Shown piece by piece: positions 21,401 through 29,043 of a stretch of DNA of 64,000 nucleotides (position 1 is the stretch's first letter; every line of letters starts with the position of its first letter). The DNA is from Arbacia lixula (lineage: Eukaryota; Echinodermata; Echinoidea; Arbacioida; Arbaciidae). The DNA lies in NCBI GenBank assembly GCA_963669155.1, contig OZ022583.1, positions 1,952,025 through 2,016,024 on the forward strand, written 5' to 3'. The notes under the pieces were generated by a model that worked only from the letters and a program-made list of their open reading frames with translations, searched no databases and had not been told where the DNA came from. The position numbers and the translations under genes are program-made.

Positions 21401-23775
21401 CTAGCAGATTATTCAAAATGAATGAAAATCTCTGCCCTCCACTGAATAATTCTTTGGGTTCATTTGCCATAAAATGACACAAGCTACACTTAGTAAAGAT
21501 GTATTAGCACATTATATCTTAACACCACTTTTCCTAGGCTTTTGAATGCTGTGAATGAGTATTTGCATATATATGGAGAATCACTAACCTTTAAGTAAGT
21601 GTACTGATAGTGGTATCAACTTCTGTTTCAGGACCAAATGCATATTTTTTTAATAAAAAATGCAAAATTTATGGGTAAAATGTATTACCTGGCAGATTGA
21701 TAGCGGCAGGACACACATTATCCAGAGCATGAAACTGTCTTCCAGGATGCTCAATAGGAAACTGTGTATCAAATTGGGTAGAGCCGTGGCTGCCTTGTCT
21801 CCTCTGAGAAACCTGAGATCCAACAACTTCCTGAGACCCATACGTGTCCATACCAGAGTTGATGAAGCGACCTTGATGGTGGCCTAAGGAACGCTGCTTT
21901 CTCTGGGACTGCTGAGACGGGAGAAGCTCTTGAGAGCCAAAGGAGCTGGAGAACAAATCTTCTTGTGAATGGCTTGGCTCTGTATGTTGTACTGGTGGTA
22001 CAAACCTAACCCTTGGTCTGAAAGAAACAGTAAACATGCTGGGATTTATCATGAATTGAAAACTAGCAATTGTTTTCACTCCACAGTTTTGGATACAAGA
22101 TGTAAAAAGCCTTCTCTAGTTGATTGTGTACAATCACTTTAAAATAGTTATTTATATCAAATGTCCATATAGTTTTTTCATCTTGGAATACTGATTTTTT
22201 TTGCCTTCATATTTCTATATTTTAAGGATTTGACTTTTATTATTGACCTCAGTAATGAGATATCTCAAGCCAACAAAGGCGAGATTAAAATCTGAAATCA
22301 ATACTTTGTAAATGATAAGGACTACCTTGATATCACTATTCTTATTTACCTTGACTGCTGAACATTGCCTCTCGATTTCATTATTCCAAGACCTGAAAAA
22401 CAAACATTTCATTACATGTTATGAATGAAAGTAGTATCAACTAATCAAACCTAGATTATGCTGAACGATGTCAAAAATAGTCATTCATAATGTAGTAAGG
22501 TTTATTTGGATATTGAGAAAATATAAGCAAAGTCAGAACAACAATGCTACATTTTTGGCTTGATTTAAGCTCCAGTACACTGTAACTCTTATGAAGTGTT
22601 TCCAATCAAATTAGTTACTTGTGTCCATCTCTATTGAAATAATGAAGCAAGTCACAATTGCTTTCTAAATGATATACAAAATATAAATGAAATGATTTGG
22701 TAGTATATTATCAATTTCAGTGTTTAACGTCTAATCATCTATGGCACATAATTGTGTCCAAACTTCATTTTAAATGGTATTTTGTGGGCTAGGTACTGAG
22801 AGGGTAATACATTTTACTATCAATTGCATTTGATGACAAACCTTTTCTGGGTGAGATCTGAAGAGCCTGTGATGCTGAAAACGATTCCAAGTCATCATTG
22901 AAGCACTGCGATGGCAGAAGGTCATCAAGGAGGGGCGGTGGTGGAATGTCACTCAGGTCAGAGCTTGAGCTCCTGGCAATGTCAATTAAAAAGAAAGTGA
23001 ATAGTATGTCATATTAAATGCATTATAAACCTAATATAATCTAATTTCTAGACTTACAAACAAGCTGTAGATCTATGTTTTTCCACTGTGAGTGTAAACA
23101 TTCATGGACATGTCATAGCAAATAAGCATGAAGAAAAGTTTATTGCAATTATTATTTTTGTGGAATGTTACTTAGTATTACTAGGATGGATCATGGTTAG
23201 GGTCATGTTAAGTTTGTGCTGTTGTTTTATTTTCACTTGATTTGTCTAATTTAGTTAGACCTACAATTCTCAGCTTGTATTATTCTATTACTTGGTCTAG
23301 ACTAGGACCAGGAGCAAGGCCAGAGCTAGCCCCGCCGGGACTGCTTCCGCGAACTGCATGAGCGGGTTGGTCACAGTAAGGCCAGAGCCACAGCATCTTG
23401 ATTTTATCTAGATCTAGGGGACTAGACTGCTCTACATTTGATAAACTTGTGAGATCTAGATCCAACTTTTAGATTTTTATTTGAACCTAGGCCTAGAAGT
23501 TAACATTTATGATTCAAGTGCCATCTCTGACTTAATAATCTACAGTAGATCCTTAGTTACTGCGACCAGCCCGCTCACGCCGCTCAAGGATCTCCACTTA
23601 CCACACATCACAGGCGTAACACAGCAAGTTAGACCCTAATGAGTATGACAATGACCATAGCCGTTGCCTAATTTGCAGATTAAATAAGTCACTTTCATCG
23701 CGCTATGCCACATGATTGAATTATTATTTATGTTGCCTACCTGCTACCACGTCCATGCAGGAAGCTGCTATTCAT
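1452..23775 (-). CDS. HFM1: HFM1/MER3-type meiotic DNA helicase, 23 exons, C terminus beyond left edge
   Basis: HFM1 (yeast Mer3) is a nuclear superfamily 2, Ski2-like DNA helicase that stabilises recombination intermediates and promotes meiotic crossovers. Joining the 23 exons listed separately gives 2,799 nt, exactly 933 codons, with every intron phase matching. Visible motifs: motif I APTGSGKT (residues about 235-242), DEVH box split between exons 9 and 10 (about 344-347), SAT motif III (about 395-397), motif VI QMIGRAGRPQ (about 589-598), then the winged-helix region and the start of the Sec63-like domain. Human HFM1 is about 1,435 residues, so roughly the last third is missing because the window ends. 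The serine-rich N terminus is poorly conserved and the start codon is provisional. The gene is divergent from the SLC5 gene. It contains several partial exon duplications. Confidence 0.93.
1879..2093 (-). CDS. HFM1: HFM1 exon 22
   Basis: 215 nt, enters in phase 1, leaves in phase 0 at a GTAAGT donor. Encodes KLWENSGHVARQLDKIGP and NAGLTTFHKLEEKNPRELEL, very close to animal HFM1: helix-hairpin-helix-like part of the Sec63 unit. Confidence 0.93.
2662..2759 (-). CDS. HFM1: HFM1 exon 21
   Basis: 98 nt with acceptor TCTCCCAG and donor GTAAGC. Encodes LIQATLGSIPIQEFALNQD followed by YKIFR, the conserved 'IQ-LG-IPI--FAL-QD' segment of Ski2-like helicases. Confidence 0.93.
3412..3566 (-). CDS. HFM1: HFM1 exon 20
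   Basis: 155 nt, enters in phase 0 after a TAG acceptor, leaves in phase 2 at GTGAGT. Encodes CKEFADIQLRINERKVLN and KIKTNDMKVNW, the Sec63-domain start. Its acceptor edge is duplicated several times upstream (3,640-4,170). Confidence 0.93.
3637..4170. repeat. Partial tandem duplications of the HFM1 exon 20 acceptor edge plus (CT)n
   Basis: The sequence around the exon 20 acceptor (plus-strand 'gacagcagtatcatctacagg' region at 3,553-3,573) recurs in degraded form near 3,643, 3,785 and 4,117, each followed by a related CTTTCTCTGTC-like stretch. Two (CT)n runs at about 3,688-3,726 and 3,734-3,754 are part of the expanded unit. Predicted peptides here are repeat artefacts. Confidence 0.7.
4455..5375 (-). 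repeat. Eight tandem 114-bp units duplicating the end of HFM1 exon 19 with its splice donor
   Basis: Units start at 4455, 4569, 4683, 4797, 4911, 5025, 5139 and 5253, an exact 114-bp period, and a ninth start at 5367 runs into the real exon 19. Read on the minus strand, each holds an AG, a 66-nt open segment (22 codons, phase 0 at both ends, ending in the peptide MKQVI-LGGEESLQDV), a GTGAGTAAC donor and about 40 nt of intron. No unit has a stop inside the 66 nt. Candidate mini-exons: 4464-4529, 4578-4643, 4692-4757, 4806-4871, 4920-4985, 5034-5099, 5148-5213, 5262-5327. The polypyrimidine tracts are poor and the interval between units is only 48 nt, so use as exons is uncertain. Confidence 0.92.
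5376..5467 (-). CDS. HFM1: HFM1 exon 19
   Basis: 92 nt, enters phase 1 after TTCTCAG, leaves phase 0 at GTGAGT. Encodes ETGRLMARYCVAYETMKQV then ISLGGEESLQDV; human HFM1 has EAGRLMAWY and ETVKKF at this place. Its 3' half is the source of the 114-bp tandem array. Confidence 0.93.
6039..6122 (-). CDS. HFM1: HFM1 exon 18
   Basis: 84 nt, acceptor TGTTTCAG, donor GTGAGG. Encodes MKDLKSLADATLIEMD and GVLKPQ, the winged-helix end of Ski2-like helicases (human LKNLNDLSSLDLIKMD). Confidence 0.9.
6150..10795. mobile_element. Foldback-like element with long inverted arms made of about 160-bp tandem repeats
   Basis: The left arm (about 6,175-7,090) has repeats starting near 6240, 6401, 6561, 6721 and 6864. 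The right arm (about 9,800-10,760) holds six copies of the same unit in reverse complement, near 9880, 10052, 10214, 10370, 10532 and 10695. The outer ends are also inverted copies: ATGACTAAAGCATGAAAT at 6,182-6,199 matches the reverse complement at 10,741-10,758. Foldback and sea-urchin TU elements have such repeat-built inverted termini; assignment to that class is inference. It lies in HFM1 intron 17. Confidence 0.75.
7100..9790. other. Loop of the foldback-like element, no gene recognised
   Basis: AT-rich sequence between the inverted arms. The first 700 bp carries degraded relatives of the arm repeats. The rest has only short frames, the longest about 81 codons (8,562-8,807). Around 8,360-8,810 there is faint, stop-interrupted coding-like sequence that may be a dead ORF. 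I recognise no transposase motif. Confidence 0.5.
11238..11419 (-). CDS. HFM1: HFM1 exon 17
   Basis: 182 nt, enters phase 2, leaves phase 1 at GTATGG. Encodes LHNHLLEHLNAEIVLRTI and GWLKSTFLYIRMQRNPTHYG, the hallmark helicase-to-winged-helix segment of the Ski2-like/MER3 family. Confidence 0.95.
11806..11852 (-). CDS. HFM1: HFM1 exon 16 (47-nt micro-exon)
   Basis: Encodes GRYESLLNGTQEIESS, aligning with the human segment between motif VI and the 'LH-HL-EHLNAEI' block. Phase 0 in, phase 2 out at a GTAAGC donor. It fills exactly the gap between exons 15 and 17. Confidence 0.85.
12084..12270 (-). pseudogene. Decayed tandem duplicate of HFM1 exon 15
   Basis: The region 12,122-12,260 on the minus strand reads as a degraded copy of the motif VI exon: SRAGRQYFDTSA and NKQNTKK against GRAGRPQFDTSA and TKQKTK. 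A TAG stop replaces a Gln codon, the conserved IG of motif VI is lost, and the donor is not preserved. The shared 'gtatactcac' flank at 12,085 and 12,273 gives an offset of about 188 bp and supports tandem duplication. Confidence 0.85.
12304..12497 (-). CDS. HFM1: HFM1 exon 15 (motifs V-VI)
   Basis: 194 nt, enters phase 1, leaves phase 0 at GTAAGC. Encodes ATSTLAMGVNLPAHLVVVKS and QMIGRAGRPQFDTSATAVIM: helicase motifs V and VI. The acceptor (GTAG before 12497) has a weak pyrimidine tract, so the 5' border is slightly less sure. Confidence 0.93.
13058..13159 (-). CDS. HFM1: HFM1 exon 14
   Basis: 102 nt, phase 1 to phase 1. Encodes GVGYHHAGLDLQDRKAVEEM and GDLPVL, the conserved 'YHHAG' motif of Ski2-like helicases. 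Confidence 0.94.
13471..13603 (-). CDS. HFM1: HFM1 exon 13
   Basis: 133 nt after a TAG acceptor. Encodes FCATRKATEQAAAILVKEA and ends in RDSKLR, matching the motif IV region of HFM1 (human FCATRKGVQQAA). Confidence 0.94.
14214..14367 (-). CDS. HFM1: HFM1 exon 12
   Basis: 154 nt. Encodes FDDSQRPVQLRKVVLGYPC, FRFDLSLNYKLSGVVQTYSD and NKPTLV, closely matching vertebrate HFM1 between motifs III and IV. Confidence 0.95.
14731..14777 (-). CDS. HFM1: HFM1 exon 11
   Basis: 47 nt, phase 0 in, phase 2 out at GTAAGG. Encodes IAQWLGSGTQSAVYH, the 'AEWL' helix after motif III. Confidence 0.88.
15052..15228 (-). CDS. HFM1: HFM1 exon 10 (VH of DEVH, motif III)
   Basis: 177 nt, phase 0 both ends. Begins VHSLNEETRGATVEAVISRM, completing the DEVH box, and contains FFAVSATITNIEDV with the SAT motif that couples ATP hydrolysis to unwinding. 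Confidence 0.95.
15441..15800. repeat. (GAT)n microsatellite and GAT-rich region in HFM1 intron 9
   Basis: An uninterrupted GAT run lies near 15,448-15,486, followed by looser ATGATGAT-rich sequence. Methionine-rich open frames here are artefacts. Confidence 0.9.
15967..16041 (-). tRNA. tRNA-like sequence or tRNA-derived SINE head (75 nt, degenerate)
   Basis: On the minus strand the 7-nt ends GAACTAG and CTGGTTC pair fully as an acceptor stem (one G-T wobble), 75 nt apart in total. A perfect B-box (GGTTCAAATCC) and a TGGTTAAGTCG D-loop-like stretch are present. The anticodon arm is irregular (8-nt loop) and the T stem has a mismatch, so this is more likely a tRNA pseudogene or SINE than a working tRNA. 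Confidence 0.4.
16148..16228 (-). CDS. HFM1: HFM1 exon 9 (DE of DEVH)
   Basis: 81 nt, phase 0 both ends. Encodes EKWDSMTRRWRDNHSLVQLV then KLFLIDE, helicase motif Ib through the first half of motif II. Confidence 0.95.
16330..16740. repeat. Two diverged tandem copies of about 188 bp in HFM1 intron 8
   Basis: The segment beginning 'tccttgattatacaatt' at 16,341 recurs at 16,529. Both copies share 'attgctggtaactaac', 'gtggcatagaataatggta' and 'aaacactgtggtagctaga' in the same order. Confidence 0.8.
17065..17216 (-). CDS. HFM1: HFM1 exon 8
   Basis: 152 nt, phase 1 in, phase 0 out at GTACGT. Encodes APIKALCSQRCEEWKDKF, LKCQELTGDT and VNIIFTTP: motifs Ia and Ib region. Confidence 0.95.
17640..17995. 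repeat. Three diverged tandem repeats of about 165 bp in HFM1 intron 7
   Basis: The 'acagataacat' segment with a following 'gttgatgtaaa..gagtct' part recurs from about 17,638, 17,803 and 17,945. No coding potential seen. Confidence 0.65.
19021..19838. mobile_element. TIR element (TGTCTCGCCCAC ends) carrying a 157-bp tandem array
   Basis: TGTCTCGCCCAC at 19,021-19,032 is the exact inverted match of GTGGGCGAGACA at 19,827-19,838. Inside, 157-bp units start at 19256, 19413, 19570 and 19727 (about 3.2 copies), followed by a (GGACGAC)-type run at about 19,756-19,790. There is no ORF, so it is non-autonomous. No clear target-site duplication was found. It sits in HFM1 intron 7. Confidence 0.75.
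19941..20073 (-). CDS. HFM1: HFM1 exon 7 (Walker A)
   Basis: 133 nt, phase 0 in, phase 1 out at GTAAGC. Encodes ILYTNRPMVVCAPTGSGKT then FELAILRLL, the ATP-binding motif I with catalytic Lys and Thr present. Confidence 0.96.
20742..20809 (-). CDS. HFM1: HFM1 exon 6
   Basis: 68 nt. Encodes DQYRSIFPFPYFNFVQSQVL (human KFRSIFKEFPYFNYIQSKAF), the Q-motif region. Donor GTAAGT. Confidence 0.93.
21202..21264 (-). CDS. HFM1: HFM1 exon 5
   Basis: 63 nt, phase 1 both ends, acceptor ATTACAG, donor GTATCC (weaker). Ends CLRSIEEIP across the junction, aligning with the conserved 'EIP' before the Q-motif. Confidence 0.8.
21689..22017 (-). CDS. HFM1: HFM1 exon 4 (Ser/Gln-rich N-terminal region)
   Basis: 329 nt, phase 2 in, phase 1 out at GTAATA. 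Encodes PRVRFVPPVQHTEPSHSQED and many S-Q dipeptides (GSQELLPSQQSQ, GSQEVVGSQVSQ). Several SQ sites resemble ATM/ATR phosphorylation motifs; that role is inference. Confidence 0.85.
22350..22392 (-). CDS. HFM1: HFM1 exon 3
   Basis: 43 nt, acceptor TTTTTCAG, donor GTAAAT. Encodes LGIMKSRGNVQQS. Supported mainly by phase continuity and splice sites, since the N terminus is poorly conserved. Confidence 0.7.
22842..22972 (-). CDS. HFM1: HFM1 exon 2
   Basis: 131 nt, phase 2 in, phase 1 out. Encodes SSSSDLSDIPPPPLLDDLLP and SQCFNDDLESFSASQ, an acidic, serine-rich N-terminal tail. Acceptor GACATTGCCAG, donor GTTTGT. Confidence 0.72.
23741..23775 (-). CDS. HFM1: HFM1 exon 1, coding part, probable start
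   Basis: ATG at 23,775 opens MNSSFLHGRGS and ends in phase 2 at a good donor (CAG|GTAGGC), which joins exon 2 in frame. No in-frame upstream stop was seen nearby and this end of the protein is not conserved, so another start is possible. Confidence 0.5.
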
Positions 23776-24146
23776 AATTAATTGAATCTCCACCGTGAGC
23801 GAGACTTAAACGTTTTCGTTGTCGTTGGCAGTGCATCACCCCACTTCTTCAGCCTTGGCCGAACGTTACCCTCTTTAGGTCAGTCATCAGAGGAACAAGT
23901 GTTATTCAAAGTCTACGATAAGATTTACCGAAAAAATAGTGTCTGAATACTGCTAAATATTCGCAAGAAGACATTAACAATTAACTTGATACAGAATCTG
24001 CCCTGCGTAAGTTACGAAATCCGGTAGCGATCGCACGAATCGACTATATCCCCATATCCCTTATCTTATCTTACCGACTACTGCTATCGATAGCAACCAA
24101 AGACAGTTTTTGATAGTAACGTGTACGCAGCGCAGGCGTGTATACA

Positions 24147-24178
<32 letters not shown>

Positions 24179-24796
24179 CGGGGTTCGGTGTTCAAATTTT
24201 TTTAGTGGTTAAAACCCCCTTTTGGATTGTTTCACCACTGGATATCCAGCTGCCGTTTAATTAATGTAGATTCATTGTAATCTCCATGTCACAAAAGAAC
24301 GCTTTACAAAGATTTTCTCTTTGATCTCCGATGTTCGAAGCCCCTAAAATACCCCCCTCCGCCTGCTCGGTCGTCCACTCCTTTACCAGGGACTCCAGAC
24401 ATCAATCGTCACCCCAATCGGGGCAGTCATTCCAAGAAATCGACACCCGTATGGTGCATGAACATTACGTACATTAGTTACATATTCTTCTTCTTGGGTT
24501 GTCACAACACTCCCGCCAAGTGTTAGACACAGGATCTACCTCTGGGGCTGAACTCCTCCACTGGCAAGTCCTCACCGTGGTGAAAGGTTCAGTCAGGTAG
24601 GAGCAGACCAGCAAGTGCTCCATTGACTGATCACCCTCTTTCCCTCATTATACCCACAGTTTTGTATCATGACTTTGCAACGTTCGGTCCCTATCCACAG
24701 ACGATTGAGACATGACCTATCGGACCTATGATACTATAACCACGATTTCAACATGGGTTTGTGATCGATATACAAACTTAAGCCCAATATCCAATT
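23776..24796. other. Divergent intergenic region, HFM1 5' side
   Basis: Likely contains the HFM1 5' UTR and promoter (no TATA box recognised). A 30-G homopolymer spans 24,147-24,176. No coding region is supported. Confidence 0.5.
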
Positions 24797-25524
24797 CAAT
24801 TTTTTCAATTCAAATTTATTTCGCATAAGAAAACAAACACTAAACATACATACAAACAATATATAAAATGACAATAAAATGCGAGGGCTAACCGGGAAGG
24901 TGCAAGCACCTGTGAGGGCCGGTTAGCCTCTTTAAACATGTAACATACAAAATACAAACAGGAGAAGAAAACAAACAAATAAACAAACAAAAACACAATT
25001 AAACACGAGGATTACATGTACACTTCAATGATTAGATAAAAGTAGAGATAACGTGCGTATGATAACAATGATGAATAATAATTTGCACTTTTGTCATTAG
25101 CCCAACCCAAATAATGTGAAAACTTACTTATCTTAGTCCATGTTTGTATTAATTGTATTAACTATCTTTAGCGGAGTGCTTGAATGAATTGTAAAATGGC
25201 AGACCTGTAATGTGTTTTGGAATAGAATTCCATACCTTAGGTCCATGTTAAATAATAGATGATGATTCAAGCGAGCTTGAGACCCCCCCATAAATGATAT
25301 TTGTTGGCATTACGAGTATTGTACTTGTGTATCTGTGAATCTAATTGGAATAAGTTATCAAAACATTGGGGTAACACTCCGTGTAAATATCTAAACATAA
25401 AATTAGCCACTTGAAACGTGTTTATCTGGAAAATATTTAACACTGCTTCAAACGACGATGCGTTTGATGTGTCATTTATGTAACTAGAAACAATAATGGT
25501 CCTAATATAAACCCTTTTGGTGCC

Positions 25525-25713
25525 CTAATTTTGTGTCAAGCATTGTGGATGAAACATTATGAACAAATGTAAACTGACTTCTATTCGACAGATAGTCACG
25601 AAACCAATCCAACGAAATACCTCGAATACCATATAAATATAATTTTGATAGGCGAGAATCTGATGATCGATGGTATCGAATGCTTTCGACAGATCGAGAA
25701 ATATACCTAACAA
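25525..25713 (-). pseudogene. LINE reverse-transcriptase fragment (motif 'FLDLSKAFDTIDH')
   Basis: Contains the RT palm motif with one catalytic aspartate (D of FLDLSKAFD). The downstream sequence loses frame and the YADD-type motif is not recognisable. Part of the CR1-like element. Confidence 0.85.
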
Positions 25714-26332
25714 AGATTAATTTAATTTAAACGAACGCATTATTTTTTTTCATAAAGTTAACAAAATATGTTCATAAGAGTGGTTCTTCCTGAAACCAAA
25801 TTGATATTTATTGAGAATATTGTTTACTTTTAAATATTTGAATAATCTGTTTGAGAAATGTCGAGAAACAAGGTAGTAGTGAAATGGGCCAATAATTACC
25901 AAAGAGGTGTGGGTTATTTTTTTCTAGATTGACACAAATTACTTTCGATACTTTTAGTTTAGAGGGGACTTTATCAGTGATAAATGAAAGATTGAATATA
26001 TGTTTCAGTGGTCATACTATATAATGGATCACATGCTTATGACCTTAGGTATCATGTTGTCGGAACCAAAGCTTTTATCAGTTCTTAACCTTTTGCCAAT
26101 ATTGATGATTTCTCCTTCCGAAATAGGAAATAAAAACAAAGAATTAATATGATTTGACAAAAGGAACTCATGGAAACATTTAGATGAGTGTGGTATTGTA
26201 TTACTCAGGGATGAGCCTATTTCAATAAATATTTGTTGAATGTATTTGCTATATCACGTGGTCTATTCATGATGGAGCCATTATGTTCAAATTTGCAAGG
26301 AATATCGAATTTTCTTTTACCAATTAAGTCAT

Positions 26333-26620
26333 TTATGATTTGCCATGTTTTTCTGATATTATTTTTATTACGTTCCATGAGTCGTAGGTTATGTTGTTTA
26401 CTGGGAAATGTTTATCATATAACTCTTGGAAAATAGAAATGAAGTTATACGAGTCATCGGCATCATCACTCTGAAAAACAATTTTCCAGTCTTGAATTAT
26501 CAGGTCAGAGCAAAATCTTTTTAAAGCAGATTCAGTAATTTTACGATATGAATGCGTTTTATTGGATTTGTTTCGCGTCTGATCCCCCCCTTTTTTTTTT
26601 TTTACTATAGCTATCGGCAT
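26333..26620 (-). pseudogene. LINE EN-RT linker fragment
   Basis: Contains ITESALKRFCSDLIIQDW and FQELYDKHFP, typical of the region between endonuclease and RT in CR1/jockey-group elements. Open here only as a fragment. Confidence 0.75.
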
Positions 26621-27120
26621 TGAAGATAAGTTATATCAGTAGAAAGTATACAAGGCGATAAATTAAATACATTCGTGAGTACGTTATCGATGTGTGAGCT
26701 AGATTGCGTTGTTACACGTGTTGGGTGTTCAATCTGGTGAAAGAAACCATTGAGACCCGCAATATTGATAAAATTAGATACAACACTAGAACAGTCGTTG
26801 AGTAGTTTATATCAGAGTCACCGATGATGTAAGAATTCTTGTTTTCTTTGGACATCACTTTCAATACATATTCCATATTCTTCAAAAAACATTAACATTC
26901 GATTTAGGAAGTCGGTAAACCACACCAAGCACAATATTTTTTCTATCCATAACATCAATTTCAACAAAGAGTACTTCACATGCACTATTTTCTAGGACTA
27001 AATCGTTCCTTAACTCTTTAAGTGCCAAGTGTTTATTTCTTCACCAGAAATGCACACAAAAACCATACGGCAGCTATTTGCCTGGCACATAAAAGGTTAA
27101 CTTATAACTCAGATTATTCT

Positions 27121-27723
27121 TTAGAAGTAAACCCACTCCTCCGCCCTTACCAAGAGGTCCATTACGACTGATGAAAGTATACCCACTGAGATCAAAGATT
27201 CTGTAGATGAATTTAACCATGTTTCTGTAAAAGCTATGGTAGAGAATAATACATTCAGAGTTTCGAGAAAAACAGAAATATTATTGATTTTTTTTACAAG
27301 ACTTGAATTAAAATGAATTGTACTGAAACCGCTTGACACGTTACCAAATGCACTATTGAATTCATTTTCCATATAATATCTGCATTTATCAACTTTCATT
27401 TCTACATTATTTACAAACAGATCGTTGACATCGTTATCATCCTCCTCTTCATCATCGGAATTACACATTGTTAACATATCTTCATATAATAAACAAGAAA
27501 CAGCAGAGGGATCATTACCAAATGGAACACATTCGTATAATACTAAATCATGTACTGAGTAAAATGGAAATACATTTGAAACGCAGTATTTACAATAACA
27601 AGCAACATCATTTATATCATGTTTGCAATTTTTCTCAGGAAAGGAACATACAAAGGTGTAATCATTGGGTACAACAGGGTCTAGAGAAGGCATATAAAAG
27701 ACAACTAACTCACAACATTTCAA
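27121..27723 (-). pseudogene. LINE ORF2 N-terminal / endonuclease fragment
   Basis: A 200-codon open stretch. Its end resembles an apurinic endonuclease start (FSTIHFNSSLVKKINNISVF, then AFTETWLN). The preceding Cys-rich and acidic part may belong to the element's ORF2 leader. Confidence 0.65.
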
Positions 27724-27889
27724 ACGTCACCAATTTACAAAAGGAAAAAAAGTCATAACAAGTTGAAAATGAGTTCTCTTTTAAAAGAATTTATAAAATA
27801 AAGAATGTCAGATGTATTTACAGTACCTAGCTTTCATCCGGTTGTAATATCATGAGTACGTTTGCACTAAAAAGTGCAATTACATTCAA

Positions 27890-29040
27890 AGGTTTTTTTT
27901 CAATTCGTGTTCATTCCGAATGATTTTCTTTATTGCCTTTCCTCCCTTTGCTTGAAGCAACACAACAACACGTCCATCTGAAGTCCAGGCGTCGCGAACT
28001 TCGTCATGTTTCTTCGCCGTCCACAGGAGTTCCTGATTCGTGCGTGTTAGTGCTTCATCAATGGCCATTCCCGTTCCCTTCAGCTGTCTGCGAGCCCAGA
28101 TGATTTCATTACGCTTGCGATATGTGGTGAACTTTACTATGATTGCTTCGGTCTCTGATATTCCGGTGCGCGTCACGCGAACGCGTTTCCATGTTGGTAG
28201 ATGCAGGGCCGTCGCCAGGGGGGGTGCGGAGGGTGCGAACGCACCCCCCTTCAGAACAAAAAAATAAATAAATAAAAAAATAAAAAAAAAACAAACAAAT
28301 AAAAAAAAAAAAAAAAAAAAAAAAAAACCGGAGGGGGGGGGGGGGGGGGGGTAGGGATACTTGAGGGCTCTTATAACTGCATGAAATTTAGTTAATACGT
28401 TGTTTTTTATGTTTTTGTGGTTTTTTTTTTTCATAAAAAGCACCCCCCCCCCCTAGAAAAAAAAGCTGGTGACGGCCTTGTAGATGTCGACACAGGCGCG
28501 GACACAGATTCGTACGACGATGCAACTGATGATGGGGCACGGCCGGGGACACCTCCCCGTCTGAAGTGACGTTATGCTTCCGGGAAGCGACACGATGAGT
28601 GCGATCTATATCGTTTGGGGTTATCGCTATGTTGAGGCTTAAAGGTGGTGATCTGTGTGCTCATGCCCCCCTTCGCTTTCTTTGATGCCGTAGAACTTCA
28701 AGCAGTTACGTCTTGAGTATTGTTCAGACTCATTCATTTCTATGCGAAGGTTAGAAAAAGGCTGTTTCATGGCTTTTCATCTGGCGATTCATTCCTTGGA
28801 GCTCAGATTCTTTGGCCCGTAAACTGGTTTCTAGGTCCAGTATTTGGGCGTCGTTTCGCTCCAGTCGTTCTGCAGTATCAGCATACTTCAGTTCGATGTC
28901 ATTTACGCAATTAAGAAGGTGGCTGATTTGTTTAACAACAGCTTTTTCCACAGAAATAGCCTCGAAAAAAGCATCGCTTTTTTCTGATAATCTTGAATGA
29001 CAAGAGTTGTTGCAGCTTCGGCTTTAGCTTTGGCAGCCAT
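27890..29040 (-). pseudogene. LINE ORF1 remnant, frameshifted and interrupted
   Basis: Coiled-coil-like part at 28,751-28,951 (with QISHLLNCVNDIEL) and a C-terminal part near 27,900-28,190 (GTGMAIDEALTRTNQELL, TSDGRVVVLLQAKGGKAIKK). The MITE at 28,204-28,480 splits it and a further frameshift lies near 28,975. Confidence 0.65.
28204..28480. mobile_element. hAT-like MITE nested in the LINE
   Basis: Left end CAGGGCCGTCGCCAG, right end CTGGTGACGGCCTTG: inverted repeats with two differences in 15. TAGATG flanks both sides (28,198-28,203 and 28,481-28,486); alternatively GGTAGATG/TGTAGATG is an 8-bp duplication with one change, as in hAT elements. The inside is homopolymer-rich (A runs, 19 G, C runs). 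Confidence 0.75.
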
Positions 29041-29043
29041 CAT

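Larger units (their letters stand above)
24797..29043 (-). mobile_element. Decayed CR1-like non-LTR retrotransposon
   Basis: Read on the minus strand: ORF1 remnants (coiled coil and RRM-like part, about 27,890-29,040), an endonuclease start (TIAFTETWLN near 27,220), the EN-RT linker (RFCSDLI-DW, LYDKHFP near 26,400-26,560), RT motifs (NYWPISLLPCFS near 25,890; FLDLSKAFDTIDHQIL near 25,670) and a 3' UTR ending in AT-rich tandem bases near 24,800. Frames are broken many times, so it is dead. The order ORF1-EN-RT-3' end is intact. A MITE interrupts ORF1. Confidence 0.85.

Noticed and set aside
23280-23465. 61-codon minus-strand frame proposed as HFM1 N terminus
   Set aside because: It lies between exon 2 and the in-phase first exon, has no fitting donor in phase with exon 2, and no similarity to HFM1.
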